From assembly GCA_015680905.1 (NCBI GenBank), contig CM027381.1, positions 63,663,501 through 63,727,500 on the forward strand: a DNA stretch of 64,000 nucleotides, in the 5' to 3' direction. A program made the position numbers and the translations under genes. Below are positions 10,852-22,854 of this stretch, piece by piece. Origin of the DNA: Coptis chinensis (Eukaryota; Streptophyta; Magnoliopsida; Ranunculales; Ranunculaceae). The notes under the pieces are model-generated. The model did not search any database, was not told the DNA's origin, and saw nothing but the letters and a program-made list of their open reading frames with translations. The number at the start of each line of letters is the position of its first letter. The first letter of the stretch is position 1.

Positions 10852-11389
10852 ATGAATCACCCGATCAAGAACTACCTTGCGCACCATGTGCCACGATTCC
10901 CCTCCTTCCACCCTTTCAAAGAAACCTAGAGTTTGCATTTGATTATCTTGTTTCTCCTGTGCTTCATGATTTTCTAAACTCTTTTGTTAAGAAAATACTA
11001 CCTAAAGAGCCACCTGACACTTTCATTTTCAGTTGTGTGATAATACCAACCCATGCCACAAATGAGTTTTATGCTAAACCCACATTCTCATTTTTTCAAT
11101 TCCTTTTAAAATTCATCCATATCCACCAAATCTTCCACAACTATCCACTTTTTCACACTCATTCACTTGGCCACCGTTTCGTTGGAGGAAAAAGAAGACT
11201 TTGCATGCTAGGTTAGGTTATAGATCCATCAGTATTCACTCTCATCCCGCTAGCCCACGTTTTGGGCAATCATGGTGCTTCATTTTGTTTGGGTGCGTTT
11301 CCTGTGATCATTATTTATGGAACAATCTACAACTATTTCGGTTATTGATATATGGTAAACTACATGTTCATTATATACATATGTGTTAG
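10852..11389 (+). pseudogene. E2 post-protease conserved region
   Basis: Peptides such as PPFQRNLEFAFDYLVSPVLH and YLWNNLQLFRLLIYGKLHVH match the same region of E1, E5 and E6. The stretch begins at the E1 insertion point. The function is unknown. Confidence 0.55.
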
Positions 11390-12660
11390 ATAAAGTCTTG
11401 AGTATCCGACTATAAAAGACTCATTTTATTCTTCGGTGTGCTATATTCCACTTCTATATATGGGTAAGTGCACCATTAAGGTAACCAGGCCCTCCCTATG
11501 GAGTGTGTGGCTGCAAGTATCGGATCCTAAGTCCACGTTTAACATAATTTACATTTTCAACTCTTGCATGTTTTCTCGATTTTTGAGTCATGTCCCTCTA
11601 TGGTGTGAATTATGTCTTTATTGTTTTTCATTTTTCTTATATTAAATCTTATTCATAAAAAGTAAAAAAATATCGAAACCATTAAAATAGTAATCTAGAA
11701 AGTCTCGGGAATCTGACTTTAAAAGACCCACGTTTTAAAACAAAATTTCAAACTTCGTTGCCAAAAATTTGTTTGGGGGTGTGGTGTTGGGTTTTCCATC
11801 CGTGATTGCTAAACTTTCTATTTGTGTTGCTTATGCCGTTTATTCGTATTTCGATTCGGGTTGACATTATCTATGAATTTAGATTTCATTCGTTCGCATA
11901 ACTTAGTTTATGTCCGCACTTTGAGGCATTTTCCATCTTCTTATATGTCACCCACTTTTAAAATATAGTGTTTTATGGATAATTGGTTTGGAAATTCTCT
12001 CCTGATCATTTCCATATCTCATTCGCAAAAATCGGACCGGTAACGAATCGGAAATTTTCGTTGAAGTTGCGCGAAAAAATCGAAAAATTTAGGAAACCAA
12101 ATTAGGCTTGGGCCCAAATCTCACATGCACATGCCACGCACGTGCGTCCCCTTCCTCAAAACAAAACAATAGCGAGTGGTCTAGGGAATTTATTGATTGA
12201 TGTTGTTTTTATTGTTTTTATTAGTTTGGATGTTAATTTTGAATTCAGTAGTTAAATTTGTATTCGGTAGTTAATTGTATTGGAATTTCAATTTTAATAT
12301 AATGTGGTTCTTTTCAAATTATGCGTTGATTCTTGTGTTAATCCCACTTTCCCGAATTGTTTGGGGGTGGTATTATTTCTTTTAGCATGGTTTTTATATG
12401 ATCCACAATTTATTATGTAATTTTGCAATGATTGTTGGGACTATTGCCGATATTGGCATGCCTATGATTAGATGTGTGGTAGGATGAAATCTCAATGAGT
12501 TAGGCAGTTACTATCCTAAATTCAACCTAAAAGATATTAGGTTTGTTTTGGATTAAAGAATATGGGTTGTTTCCGTTTTTGGATTTGGAAATATTTTGGT
12601 TCCGACAATTGCCTTAAAGTTTTTTGGCAACTTGCCGATTCATTTTAGAAACTCAAACCC
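11390..12660 (+). other. E2 spacer upstream of ORF-B
   Basis: Noncoding. It contains two internal polypurine motifs (11771-11780 and 12360-12370, TTTGGGGGTG) and the conserved block leading to the ORF-B TATA box. No gene is supported. Confidence 0.65.
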
Positions 12661-12668
12661 TATATAAA
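12661..12668 (+). promoter_or_regulatory. Internal TATA box for ORF-B (E2)
   Basis: TATATAAA in CCCTATATAAACTTCC, followed by a CA/CT-rich leader with GCGC motifs at about 12775-12970. It matches the E1 and E6 copies. Confidence 0.55.
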
Positions 12669-13047
12669 CTTCCTTCATTTTCCACACAAACCCACATATC
12701 TCACTTTCATCTCTCACCTTTCACTCCCAATTTTTCCTTTTTTCTTCTTCACTATCAGCACTTAAGCTGCACGGAGCGCGCCTGCGCCTCGGTTGAGCGC
12801 CACCTGCGCTTGAACCACCTGTAACTCAAAATTCACCTGAGCATGACACGCACCCATCCTAGGAAAAAAGTGAGCGTGACCTGCGCCTAAGTGCCTGGAA
12901 CTCGACCATAGCCAGAGCGCACCCCACGCCCATACAAGGCATAGTCAGAGTGCACCCCGCGCCCTGACCTCCTTAGGCACGAAAAATTCCAATTTTTTGT
13001 GGGTTGTTCCAGGATCGGTTGCAGCTGTTCTGGAGAGTAGTTTTGTG

Positions 13048-13968
13048 ATGATAGCCCCTCATATCATACTGGAACAGTCTTTTGAAGACTTGTTCCAAAG
13101 TGACACCTATGGTGCATGGTTCCGCGAAGTGATCATTCTAGCAGGCTGGGAGCCGCTATTGCTACGTCCTGATAAAATTTATTCTCCTGCACTTACATCT
13201 TATTTTTATGATAATTGTAAGTTCTTTGATAGACCGGATGGAGAGCAAGTGTTCTCCATCACCATTGGGGACGAACCGATGGAAATTTCCAAGTTCTTGC
13301 TAGCCTTTGTTCTTGGACTTGCTATGCCCGTTGAAACACAAGACTCATGGGCCTATTTGGTAGATAATATGTACATTTATAACTATGAGGATTTGCATAA
13401 GCATTACGGGGCAGGAATCTTTAGGATAGAGGACCCAGGGGAATATAACGTCGCCCTTGGTAGCTTGTCTACGAACGTGGGCACTATTATGTTTTGGATC
13501 AAGCTAAACATTAGAAGGGAATAACGTTATTCTTCTATGAATGACAAAACTTGTGATATTTTCCTTGCTTTAGCTGGGGGACGTACACTCTATGATATTC
13601 CCCAAACCCTCATGTCTAGTTTAGCCCGAGCCCATAGTATGAGGCATAAGTGCCTTCTTATGCCTGCTTTAGTTTGCCGTATTATGCTATGTTTCTTCCC
13701 TATTTTTTGTGCCCGCTTCACGGATTGGGTTGGGGTTGACAATGTGAGACCCACCAATTGTATTATTCGATCTTTTCGTGCAATGACTTGGCCAGGGTGG
13801 AGGATATAACCTCATCAGGTTGCTCCTTACACCCCATCCGACCAAGTGGCGCTTGATAGGTTAGCTATAGTATATGATAAATGGCGTGAAGCCTGTCAAA
13901 TTACCATGGCATGGCAGGATGCGAAGGAACCTCATTTCTTTATAGAAGATGAGGAGGATGACGCTTAA
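13048..13968 (+). pseudogene. E2 ORF-B region
   Basis: Starts near ATGATAGCCCC and carries ILEQSFEDLFQSDTYGAWF, YSPALTSYFYDNCKFFDRPD, and an acidic C-terminal end. It is the homologue of E1 ORF-B. The copy is broken with a few interruptions. A splice-donor-like GGTAAGTTTT follows at 13982, but the acceptor part found in E1 and E6 is missing here. The function is unknown. Confidence 0.55.
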
Positions 13969-15670
13969 ACGCGGGAGTTAAGGTAAGTTTTTATTCCAGT
14001 TAGTGTCTGCTTATGTCCCAAGCAATTCACTTCTTCTAACCCCATAACGGGTGGAACTCCTATAGAGTTGCGTCTGTTTTTCTGTTGCTATATTAGTATG
14101 TTTTAACATGTGTAATTAAGGCATCTGTTAGGATATAGATATGTACAGTATGCACTTGTTTTCTAGTAAAAATTCAAAAATTTCAAAAATATAAATAAAA
14201 AGTTTATGCTATACACTTAGGAATATTGGTATTGTTTTCTTTCTCTATGCTCTTAATAATCTAGAAGTCTCATGTAGCTTTTGTATTAGAATAGCTTTTA
14301 GAAACTTAGGTTAATATGCAGGTAATAATCTGTGCATCTATCTATAAATATATTACATGAGTATCTATGATTGTTAGCAGTAAGTTTATGAAATCTAGGC
14401 TAGAGTACTTATTCTACAAATCCTGTGAGAATATAGCCTAAAGCCTTATATGAGTGAAACATTTGAGAAATAACACAAGGGAGAAGTAAAATCCGGATAG
14501 AGAAATCACACGTCCACTTGCTTGATCACTATACCATATCCTAGGCGAGAATTTAGGCCCTCTTTGGATCGATATAACCAGAAATTCAAACCTTATGAAA
14601 TTATTTTCCGCTAGTCGCCTCTCTGAGCCTTTCTTTAGCTTTTCATAAACCACAATTCCTTTAACCTGTTACAAAACAAAATAAAAATAAAAATAAAAAT
14701 TAGCCTACCCATTCTTTGAACGAGTCTGAGAATAGAGATGAAGAATAGGAAAGAGAAAGACCTGTGAAATCAAGAATTGTTAGTCTCTTCAAATAAGAAA
14801 AGAAAGTTTTCATCCAAATAAAAAAAAATAAAAAAATAAAAAAATAAAAGAAAATAAAGAGTTCAAACTCCAAAAATAGAATCAAATGAGTCAAAAGCGA
14901 AAGAAAAAGAAAAATATGGCTAAGGATTGAAGCAAAGTGTAGAAGCAAAAGTAAAGAACACGGTTTTCTCTAGTTACATAATATAAAGACTCTATTATCT
15001 CAGACTTGTCCTTTTTGAATATCCATTTTCTTCCTTCTTAAACCATCTCCTAATCCCCATAACACCTAATAAAGACCTCTAGCTTAATTAGGAATAGGCT
15101 AGTGTGATAGTAAGTGGTAGATGTGTTTGATCGACTCCGGCTTCCTTGTGTGCCATTGAGATTGTAAGGTAAAGTGTGCCCACTGCACACTAGAGTAGCG
15201 AAACTTAAGCGGAAAAATCAGAGTGGTTTTTGTCTTGACATTTATGTGAGGACCTACTTAAGGATGTTATTCCGAGTTTTCATAAACAGACCTGCTAGTG
15301 CATTTCATAGTAGTACTTATTGTATATATGTTTATTCGTAGATGATTGATTATTATGTATATATTAGGTTATGTTTCGACTTGATTATTCTGTATTCATT
15401 GCTAGTGAGATATATAGATAATTTGGGAGCATAAATAAGGAAACAATAGTTTTATTTTTCAGTCATTGTAGTATAGATGAAGTTTGTGAGTACCTTCACT
15501 GGAAAACTCTCATGAGGCTATAACTCGTCCACTAGGGAATTCCTAGTGGTTTAAGGCCTTGTTGTATATGGTCAATGCAATCGCACTCGGTGAAACGAGA
15601 GTAGTTAGAACTCCATTTTTGGTCACTTATTCTAATTTCTCATATTTGCTTGAGGACAAGAAAAATGCTA
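13969..15670 (+). other. E2 3' noncoding region
   Basis: Conserved 3' region of the family. It holds a purine-rich tract (about 14665-14950) and the 21-nt hairpin at 15529-15549. The minus-strand frame at 14700-14948 is low-complexity shadow. The polypurine tract follows at 15671-15683. Confidence 0.7.
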
Positions 15671-15683
15671 TTTGGGGGTGGTT

Positions 15684-17202
15684 TGATAAGATCCCAAAAC
15701 TGTAATTTTAACCCCCTAACAATAATACTTTTAGACCAATTATGCGAGTAATAAATAAGACTTAATGCTGATTATGTGCTTTTATGTATTTCAGGCATTG
15801 GAGTCAATTATGTGTAGAAATGTGTCACTTTTGCGAGATAAAGGAGCAAGGGTTTGGTTGCTAAGAAGTTCTGTGATTAAAGGCCAAGATTCAAGGAGAA
15901 AAAGCCTTTTTAAAGCCCGGTCAAAGCTGAAAAGTCAAAGTCAACGCGGGCAGAAATAGCACAAAAGTCAGCAGAACTTCCAAAAACCGTATCTTTGGAC
16001 TCAGACCTCGGAATTAGGCCTACCTTATGTCAGAACGACCGGATTGGAAATAGCTTTCCATTGGTCCAAATCTTGACCCAATCAGAAGAGCAAAAGTGAA
16101 CGAAAAGTCTGTTGAAGCAAAATACAACTAAGAAAGCCTCTATGGACTGAAGAAATTGGGTTTTGGGCTCAATTTTCTGGCCCAAAACATGGCTCCTCAG
16201 CCCATGCACGAATTTGTGGATCTGGTCTTCTCCATTTCAAGGCACAAGACTTAACTCTTAAGCAAGTAGAAAATTATGTAGCCATTAGCCAATAGTTTTA
16301 GATCTAGTTTTAGTCTCCATTAATTAGTTTTCATATCTTGTTTTAGATCTAGTTTACCTTTCAATTAATTAGTGTTAGAACAAGTAGATTATTAGTTTAG
16401 AATCATATTTAGTTTTATAATAAAATATTAGTTTTTAATTCCAATTTAGTTTATTGATTAAATTCTTATTTAGTTTTAGTATTCTTAAATTCATAAATTC
16501 GTTGTTAATAATTTCTTAGTGTTAATTTAGTTTTGAATTCTTGATTAGTTCAAATTAGTAAAGTTAGAATCTTTTTATGATGTCTTATTTAAATTCAATT
16601 GGAAATGATAGTTTAATGACTCTAGGCTAAACCTCCATTAGAGGGGTTTGAGGAAGCCTTGATGAAAGCTTGATTGTTGTTAGCGTAGAATAGTCATAAT
16701 TTTCTATTCCAATCTAGAAAGTAATTAGTTCACCATGAGAATAGGTTTGATTGCTTCACATGCTAGATGTTAGTTAGTAGAGATTACCATAAACAACTAG
16801 GGATTAGGAAGAACCAATTGCTATGCGAAAACATTGCAATTCGGATTACGACAAATCTTCGCTAGTTAATTAAGTCGAGTTAAGGTGGAATCAAATCCCC
16901 CTAATTCTTTATCTAGTATCAAATTAGCATTTCGTAGTTAATTATTCGTATCTTGTTAGCATAATTCGCATCGTAGTATAAATTCCATCATACTCTCATT
17001 AACTTTGGATATGACCGATAATATTAGAAAACACTAATACTAAAGAACTAGGAGTGGAACGAATCTTCTACTCCAACTCTATTGCGATAGCATTCGAGAG
17101 TAGAAATCTGTGATAAAAAACACAGTCAAGTTTAGTTTTAGTTTTACTTGCGTTGAGTTTCGTAACTTATTCGTAGGTAAAACTATTATTTTATGTTTAT
17201 CA
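15684..17202 (+). repeat. E2 3' LTR (1519 bp)
   Basis: Starts TGATAAGATCCC directly after the polypurine tract TTTGGGGGTGGTT and ends GTTTATCA. The first five flanking bases are CCATT; the matching duplication would be at the 5' end, outside the window. Confidence 0.88.
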
Positions 17203-17334
17203 CCATTCAAATTCCCCACAACTCTTGCATTTCAAATACTTTTTTCAAATATTCATTCCATACTTGGTAGTCTTAACAGAATTCATTCCCTTACAATCAT
17301 TTCTCTTGCAGTCACAATCTACCCATGGGCACTC

Positions 17335-17852
17335 CTACATCCAATGGCTTGCCTGACCACATATAAAGCATTCATTTCTTGATGAGCTTGATCCAATCCC
17401 AAACAGTTTTTTAGCAACAGCTTCATCCAACCATTGCATATAACTTGGACATGATTGATGTTGGCACTTCAAGTACTTCCATCCTGGATTCTTTGCTGTT
17501 TGGGATATTCCCAACATTCGGATCCCTTCACATGTAGCTTCCTTACAAGGAGAGTACATAAATTGGCACTTAATAGTTGAGTGTCCAACCTCATCACATA
17601 CCTGACATTCAACCTGTGGTGAACAATGCATGTACTAATTACTGATGAAATCATCGTTAACAACAACATTTGAAACTAAAAGATAAAAGAATGTATAAAG
17701 CTCTCACAAGAACAAGCATAAATATTAGAAAAACCTCATGTATTCATGAAACTAATATTAATTTCAAACTAATAATGCATATGCTTTAATATTGCAATTA
17801 CCTTTATTTTTGCAAGTTCTTTTTGGAAAAATAGAGAAACCCCAATGGACAT
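17335..17852 (-). pseudogene. Small GRF/CCHC zinc-finger protein gene, two exons, truncated by a stop
   Basis: Minus strand. Exon 1 (17852-17802) codes for MSIGVSLFFQKELAKIK. An intron of 188 bp (17801-17614) has GTAATT and CCACAG ends. Exon 2 (17613-17335) joins in phase. The protein has a CCHC knuckle (CQVCDEVGHSTIKC), then a GRF-type zinc finger (C...ATCEGIRMLGISQTAKNPGW...YLKC...CPSYMQWLDEA), then the start of a second knuckle (CFICGQASHWM). A TAG falls inside that knuckle: the next codons give EC, so the pattern C-x2-C-x4-H-x4-C would be complete without it. GRF fingers bind single-stranded nucleic acid in proteins such as topoisomerase 3-alpha; small plant proteins with this make-up are known but poorly characterised. 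E2 lies directly downstream at 17202 and may have displaced part of the gene. It is either a short real gene or a recent pseudogene. Confidence 0.55.
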
Positions 17853-18130
17853 GGTTTGATCTTGAATAAAACTATTGTGAGTGTTTATGAAGTTAGGGAT
17901 TTTGGAGGGAGATCAACATCAGGACTTCGAGAAAACGATGTTCTTGACCACTCACGTGAGTGAGAGCGTCGTCTTTCATTTCTCGTAAAAAAACCAAGAT
18001 GGAGACTCACGTGTTGTGCTTATGCGCTACTTACGTGGAGACTGCGTTGCCATGTGTACGCATTATGTATGCCAAATCATCAAATACGTATACATACTTT
18101 ACAGTATATATAGACGGTACCCATTTTAGC
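17853..18130. other. Upstream region of the GRF gene
   Basis: No ORF of note. It is a probable promoter side of the minus-strand GRF gene and holds several ACGTG/CACGT motifs (about 17950-18040) of the G-box type. The motifs are suggestive only. Confidence 0.3.
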
Positions 18131-18732
18131 AATATTTGAAATCTACGGTACCTTATTTTGCAAAAATAATAATACAGTACCCATTTTGTAAAATCCACTA
18201 TAGTTCAGTACCCAAATCAATAATTTTTTCAATATTTCGAGGAACCATGAGAATGCACCATGGCATTGTGCAAACATCACAACTTGCAACACTTGTCGGC
18301 CACATCACGACAACCCAATCTTCTTTCTTCCATACTTCTTCATCTTGTTTCTGGTCGTTTTCTCATAAAACCAACCCCTGTTAAAGCCGAACCCTTGTGT
18401 TTTTCATCCATCTTGCTTCTCACCGTTGTCCTCCTCCGTTGTCTCCAACGACAGCCACAATGCTACTGTTGAAAACTCCTACTTGATCTATCTCCAAGGA
18501 CGACAACAATGCTAATGTCGAAAAGCATGATGATTACTAGAATACTCCTCATCTTGCTCGGACGATGAGTATATACACGAAGAAGAAGTCAAAAATGCTG
18601 AGCAGGAAAAAGAAGATTATCATAACAAGATGATTCAAAATGGGTTTCCATTTAAAATCAAAGAGTTTAAAACCAAGGAGTACGGGTGACAAACGTCACC
18701 ACACTGTTAACAAGAGAATTTGGTGATGAAAC
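18131..18732 (+). pseudogene. Decayed unrecognised plant gene fragment
   Basis: A start in good context (ACCATGG, 18257-18263) opens MALCKHHNLQHLSATSRQ, a serine- and basic-rich N-terminus that could be an organelle transit peptide. Downstream is an acidic stretch ending IHEEEVKNAEQEKEDYHNKM and a stop near 18689. The frames do not agree through the middle, where an approximately 50-bp imperfect duplication (about 18440-18520) is seen. The family was not recognised. E3 begins at 18733. Confidence 0.25.
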
Positions 18733-19456
18733 TGTTGGGGTCCCTCACCATTGAGTTGGAACGACTTGGTGGCATCGTTTGTGAGGAGTGTTCCCATGAC
18801 ATCGTTCGAAACTGATGTTGCTGGAATAAAGTTTGAATGATCTGCACACATCGTGTGGTAAGAAGCTTGAACAACCTAGCCATGTCATTCGAAGCTAATG
18901 CTTCTGGAATTGAGTCACCATGGTTTGCACACAGTACCGTTAGGAGTAACATCAACCCGACCTCACCATGTCGTTCGGGACTTGATATTTCGACATTAGC
19001 ATGTCGGTTGGAACCGAAATTTTACAGATGCGCCAAAATTTTAGAATACTATAAAAACCAAAAGTTAGATTTTGAGTAAGATAAGTCTTTGAGAGAAATC
19101 AAAATTGAGAGAAAACCCTTGCAAATTAAGAGATAAAACTTGTAAGGAGATATTAGTGAAGAGAGATCTAGTAAGTTTGGAGACACTTGAGAGGAGTGAT
19201 TGTAATCATCCTTCCCATACTTATAAAAAGATTTGCTTTTGTGGAAGTAGGCATCATTAGCCGAACCACGTTACATCTTGTGTCTCATTGTGGTAGGTTA
19301 CTTTACATTGCAATTGCTTGTTTGTGATAGTTAATTTCATAGCTTAGGTTTGTGGTTGTTAGTTGTAGTTAAAATTTAGATTTTTCGATCGGAGTTTAGA
19401 GTGTCCAAGTGCAAGTTATCTTAGTAGGGATCAATTAGTATCATTTTCCCCAAAAA
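18733..19456 (+). repeat. E3 5' LTR
   Basis: Starts TGTTGGGGTCCCTCACCAT and ends at CCCCAAAAA just before the primer site. It is about 720 bp. The promoter half (TACTATAAAAACC, about 19050) and the downstream half match the 3' LTR, but the upstream half does not. Confidence 0.75.
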
Positions 19457-19457
19457 G

Positions 19458-19470
19458 TGGTATCAGAGCC
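19458..19470 (+). other. E3 primer-binding site (tRNA-iMet)
   Basis: TGGTATCAGAGCC, the classical complement of the plant initiator tRNA-Met 3' end used by Ty1/copia elements. Confidence 0.9.
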
Positions 19471-19569
19471 ATAGTTAGATTAATCACAAAGATTGTTATC
19501 CAAATCTTGCTCGGAAGGTGTTTGATTAAATTCCTAAGAGAAGGTTTGAGTTGAAATAGTTTGTTGAAA

Positions 19570-20379
19570 TGGATCAGTCTATAAACACTCACATGACTAG
19601 TATAAATAGAAGTAACTACACTATTTGGAAAGCCAATATAGATGACTTGCTTTATTGTAAGGACTTGACAACCCATTGAGAATGGAGGAGTAAAATCGAC
19701 AGAAGTATCCGATGCAAATTGGAAGACGCTTGATAGAAAAACTATTGGATACATTCGACAGTGGATTAAAGATAGTGTATTCCACCATGTATTCCAAGAG
19801 GCTATCGCATTTAACCTGTGGAAGAAATTGGAAGCCCTCTATGAGAGGAAGTCTGTAGGCAACAAAGTGATACTCATTAAGAAGTTTGCTAACTCGAAAT
19901 ACATAAAAGGTTCTTCAATATATGAGCATCTTAATAACATACAAAATATCATCAATCAGTTGCATTTGAGGAAGATTCATATGGGTGACGAAGTTGAAGC
20001 TTTGTTACTATTGAACTCTTTACCCGATAGTTGGGAGATTTTGGCAGTTTCTCTTGGTGGAGCCGCTAACGATGGAATCGTTTCAATGAGAATGGTTACC
20101 GGTGTATTGTTGAATGAGGAGAAAAGAAGGGGTTCATGGAGTAGCTCCTCTCACTCAGAGATCTTTATCACAGAAAAGCGGGGGAGAGGCAAAGATAGAA
20201 AACCACCTCATTCTAGAGGTGATAATATAAGCAAATCTAAGGGTAAATCTATAACTCCTAAGGCAGAGAGACAGTGTTACTATTGTGCCACTAAGGGTCA
20301 TTTCAGATATGAGTATAGAACACTGAAGAGGGATGAGAAGAATAATTATGTACATAAAGACATGGTAAAGAGGAACTGA
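19570..20379 (+). pseudogene. E3 gag region
   Basis: Begins MDQSINTHMTSINRSNYTIW. The open part 19828-20379 has LWKKLEALYERKSVGNKVIL, LHLRKIHMGDEVEALLLLNS and a zinc knuckle CYYCATKGHFRYEY, the copia gag (UBN2-type) layout. Confidence 0.8.
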
Positions 20380-20479
20380 AGCATAAGTTGAGATACTACC
20401 GCAATAGCAAACGATGATCTAGTGGGGATTGTGTTAGATTGTGATGAGTGTTGTATTAGTAGTACCTCATGTCAGGATA

Positions 20480-21700
20480 CAAAGTGGGTGGTAGATACCA
20501 GACATCTTATCACGTTACACCGCATAGGAGTTTCTTCACTACCTACAACTGTGGTGAATTTGGTGAGGTAAAGATGGGTAGCAGTGGAGTCTCGGAGATT
20601 ATAGGCATTGGTGATGTTCATGTATAAACCAATGTTGGCTACACCTTGACACTTAAGGATGTAAGACATGTCCCTGACATTTGGCTAAGCTTAATTTCCA
20701 TTGGGAAGTTAGATGATGATGGTTTCTAGAACTTGTTTAGTAATGGGGTAAGGAAACTAAGTAAATGTTCCTTTGTGGTAGCCAAAGGGAATAAGAGTCG
20801 TTAACTTTACAAGACACAAGCTAGTTTGTGTAAAACAGAGTTAAATGCGGCACAAGAAGAAGCTTCCACCAAACTATGAAATAAGAGAATGTGTCATATG
20901 GGAGAGAAAGGCATAAAAGTTCTTGCCAAGCAAAAGGTCTTGCCAAATATCAAAGGTACGCATTTAAATATATGTACTCATTGCTTGGTTGGAAAAACAA
21001 CATATGATGTCTTTCCAAACATCCCCCTCTCACTGAAAGGAGAATATCCTTGAGCTAGTACACTCGGATTTATGTGGTCTCATGAAAGTGAAGTCCCACG
21101 GGGGAGCTTTGTACATCTTGAATTTCATTGATGATGCATTAAGAAATATATGCGCATATAGTTTGAAGACCAAGGATGAAGTTTTTGGTGTGTTCAAGAC
21201 TTTCCATAGCATGGTGGAAAGAGAGACCAGGAAACCATTGAAGTGTATCCTTACAGACAATGGGGGATAGTACATTGGGCCGTTTGAGGAGTATTGCAAG
21301 AGTCATGGGATTCATCATGAACAGATAGTGCCCAAGATATCACAACATAGTGGTATAGCTGAGAGGATGAATCGTATCATTGTAGATTGGATGAGATGCA
21401 TGTTGTCTCATTCAACATTACCAAGAAGTTACTAGGTAGAAGCAATGCGCACAGCCGTACATGTGATCTACCTATCGCCTTTGAAACCTCTGAATAGTGA
21501 TTATCCAGAGAGAGTGTGGTCAGGCAGAGATGTTGATTATGGATACTTGAGGGTATTTGGGTGCAGAGCATTTGTTCATATTCCCAAGGATGAGAGATCC
21601 AAGGTTGATGACAAAGCCAAACATTGTATTTTTCTGGGTTATGGGGATGATAGGTTTGGTTACAAACTTTATGATCCGATCAACAAGAAGGTAATCTGAA
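20480..21700 (+). pseudogene. E3 protease and integrase region
   Basis: A degraded protease and pre-integrase stretch precedes the integrase core, with SHGGALYILNFIDD, RKPLKCILTDNGG and, further on, RVFGCRAFVHIPKDERSK and IFLGYG. These are standard copia integrase and post-core motifs. Confidence 0.8.
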
Positions 21701-22089
21701 GTTGAGATGTTGTGTTCTTAGAAGATCAGACAATAGAGGACTTTGAGAATGGTTAAAAGCTAGAAGCTTTTGTTGATGACCTTGTTGACTTAGAACCAGA
21801 ATTTCTGGCATTGGAACAAACGATAGAAGGGATTAAAAATGTAGAGAACTATAAGTTTGAGGCTCATGATGATAATCCTATTGTTCTTAAATAATAGGAT
21901 TGAACCTATTAAGATAAGATGCAGAAGATGTGCATGAACCACCACTTGAGCAAGAAAAAGTACATCCTCCTGAGCAACAAGAAGATGAGTTGAGGATATC
22001 TGAGAGATAAAGACAAGCTTCAATCAGGCATCTACTACATACGTATGTATTGCTATTCGATGGTGGAGAACCTATGTACTATCAAGAGG

Positions 22090-22854
22090 CTTTTGAAGGA
22101 CAGGCGGAGAGAAATGGTTGGAAGCCATGCAAGATGAGATAGGTTCTTTACATAAGAATCACACCTACGACTTAGTTGAGAAACCAAAAGGAAGAAAAGT
22201 TTTCAAGAACAAGTGGGTTAGATACCTTGCTGTGAATGAATTCGGTCAGAGGAAAGGTATTGCCTTTGATGAAATTTTCTCTCCGGTGGTTAAGATGACT
22301 TTTATCAGGGTGGTATTGGGTTTGGCCATAAGTATGAACCTAGAGGTTCAGCAACTAGATGTCAAGACAACTTTTCTTCATGGTGATCTTGAGGAAGATA
22401 TCTATATGGACCAACCAGAGGGTTTTGAGGTTAAAGACAATGAGCACATGGTATGCAAGCTGAGAAAGAGTTTGTATGAGTTGAAGTAGGCACCGAGATA
22501 TATAGCAGCAGTACATGAAGTTTGAGCCTTTTACGGTGAAGCATGGATACAAGAAGTCTATTTTCGATCACTGTGTGTTTATTTAGAAGTTTGCAGATGG
22601 GGATTTCATAGTGCTCATGTTGTATGTGGATGATATGTTGATAGTTGGCCAAAACATCAACAAAATATTCAAGTTGAAGAAAGACTTGAGTAAGTCCTTT
22701 GAGATGAAGTATTTGGGTAAAGCATAGCAGATACTTGGTATGTGGATAATTTGTGACAAAAAGAGAGGGAAATAGTAGCTTTCTCAAAAAATTAAAGCTA
22801 TATTGAGAAAGTGTTGAAGAGATTCAACATGGATCAAGCGAAGCCAGTGAATGC
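22090..22854 (+). pseudogene. E3 reverse transcriptase region
   Basis: MEAMQDEIGSLHKNHTYDLV, AFDEIFSPVVKMTFIRVVLG, VQQLDVKTTFLHGDLEEDIY and the active-site block YVDDMLIVG (near 22623) identify a copia RT. E4 is inserted at 22855, before the RNase H. Confidence 0.85.

Larger units (their letters stand above)
10852..17202 (+). mobile_element. E2: Athila-like element, 3' part (ORF-B type)
   Basis: The element is interrupted by E1 and resumes at 10852 in the post-protease region. ORF-B, the 3' noncoding region, the polypurine tract (15671-15683) and the 3' LTR (15684-17202) follow. Its 5' part lies left of the window. It has ORF-B but no ORF-A: the DNA between 12120 and 12240 goes straight from the pre-ORF-A spacer to the post-ORF-A spacer. 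It is broken at several places. It is older than E1, which is inserted in it. Confidence 0.85.
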
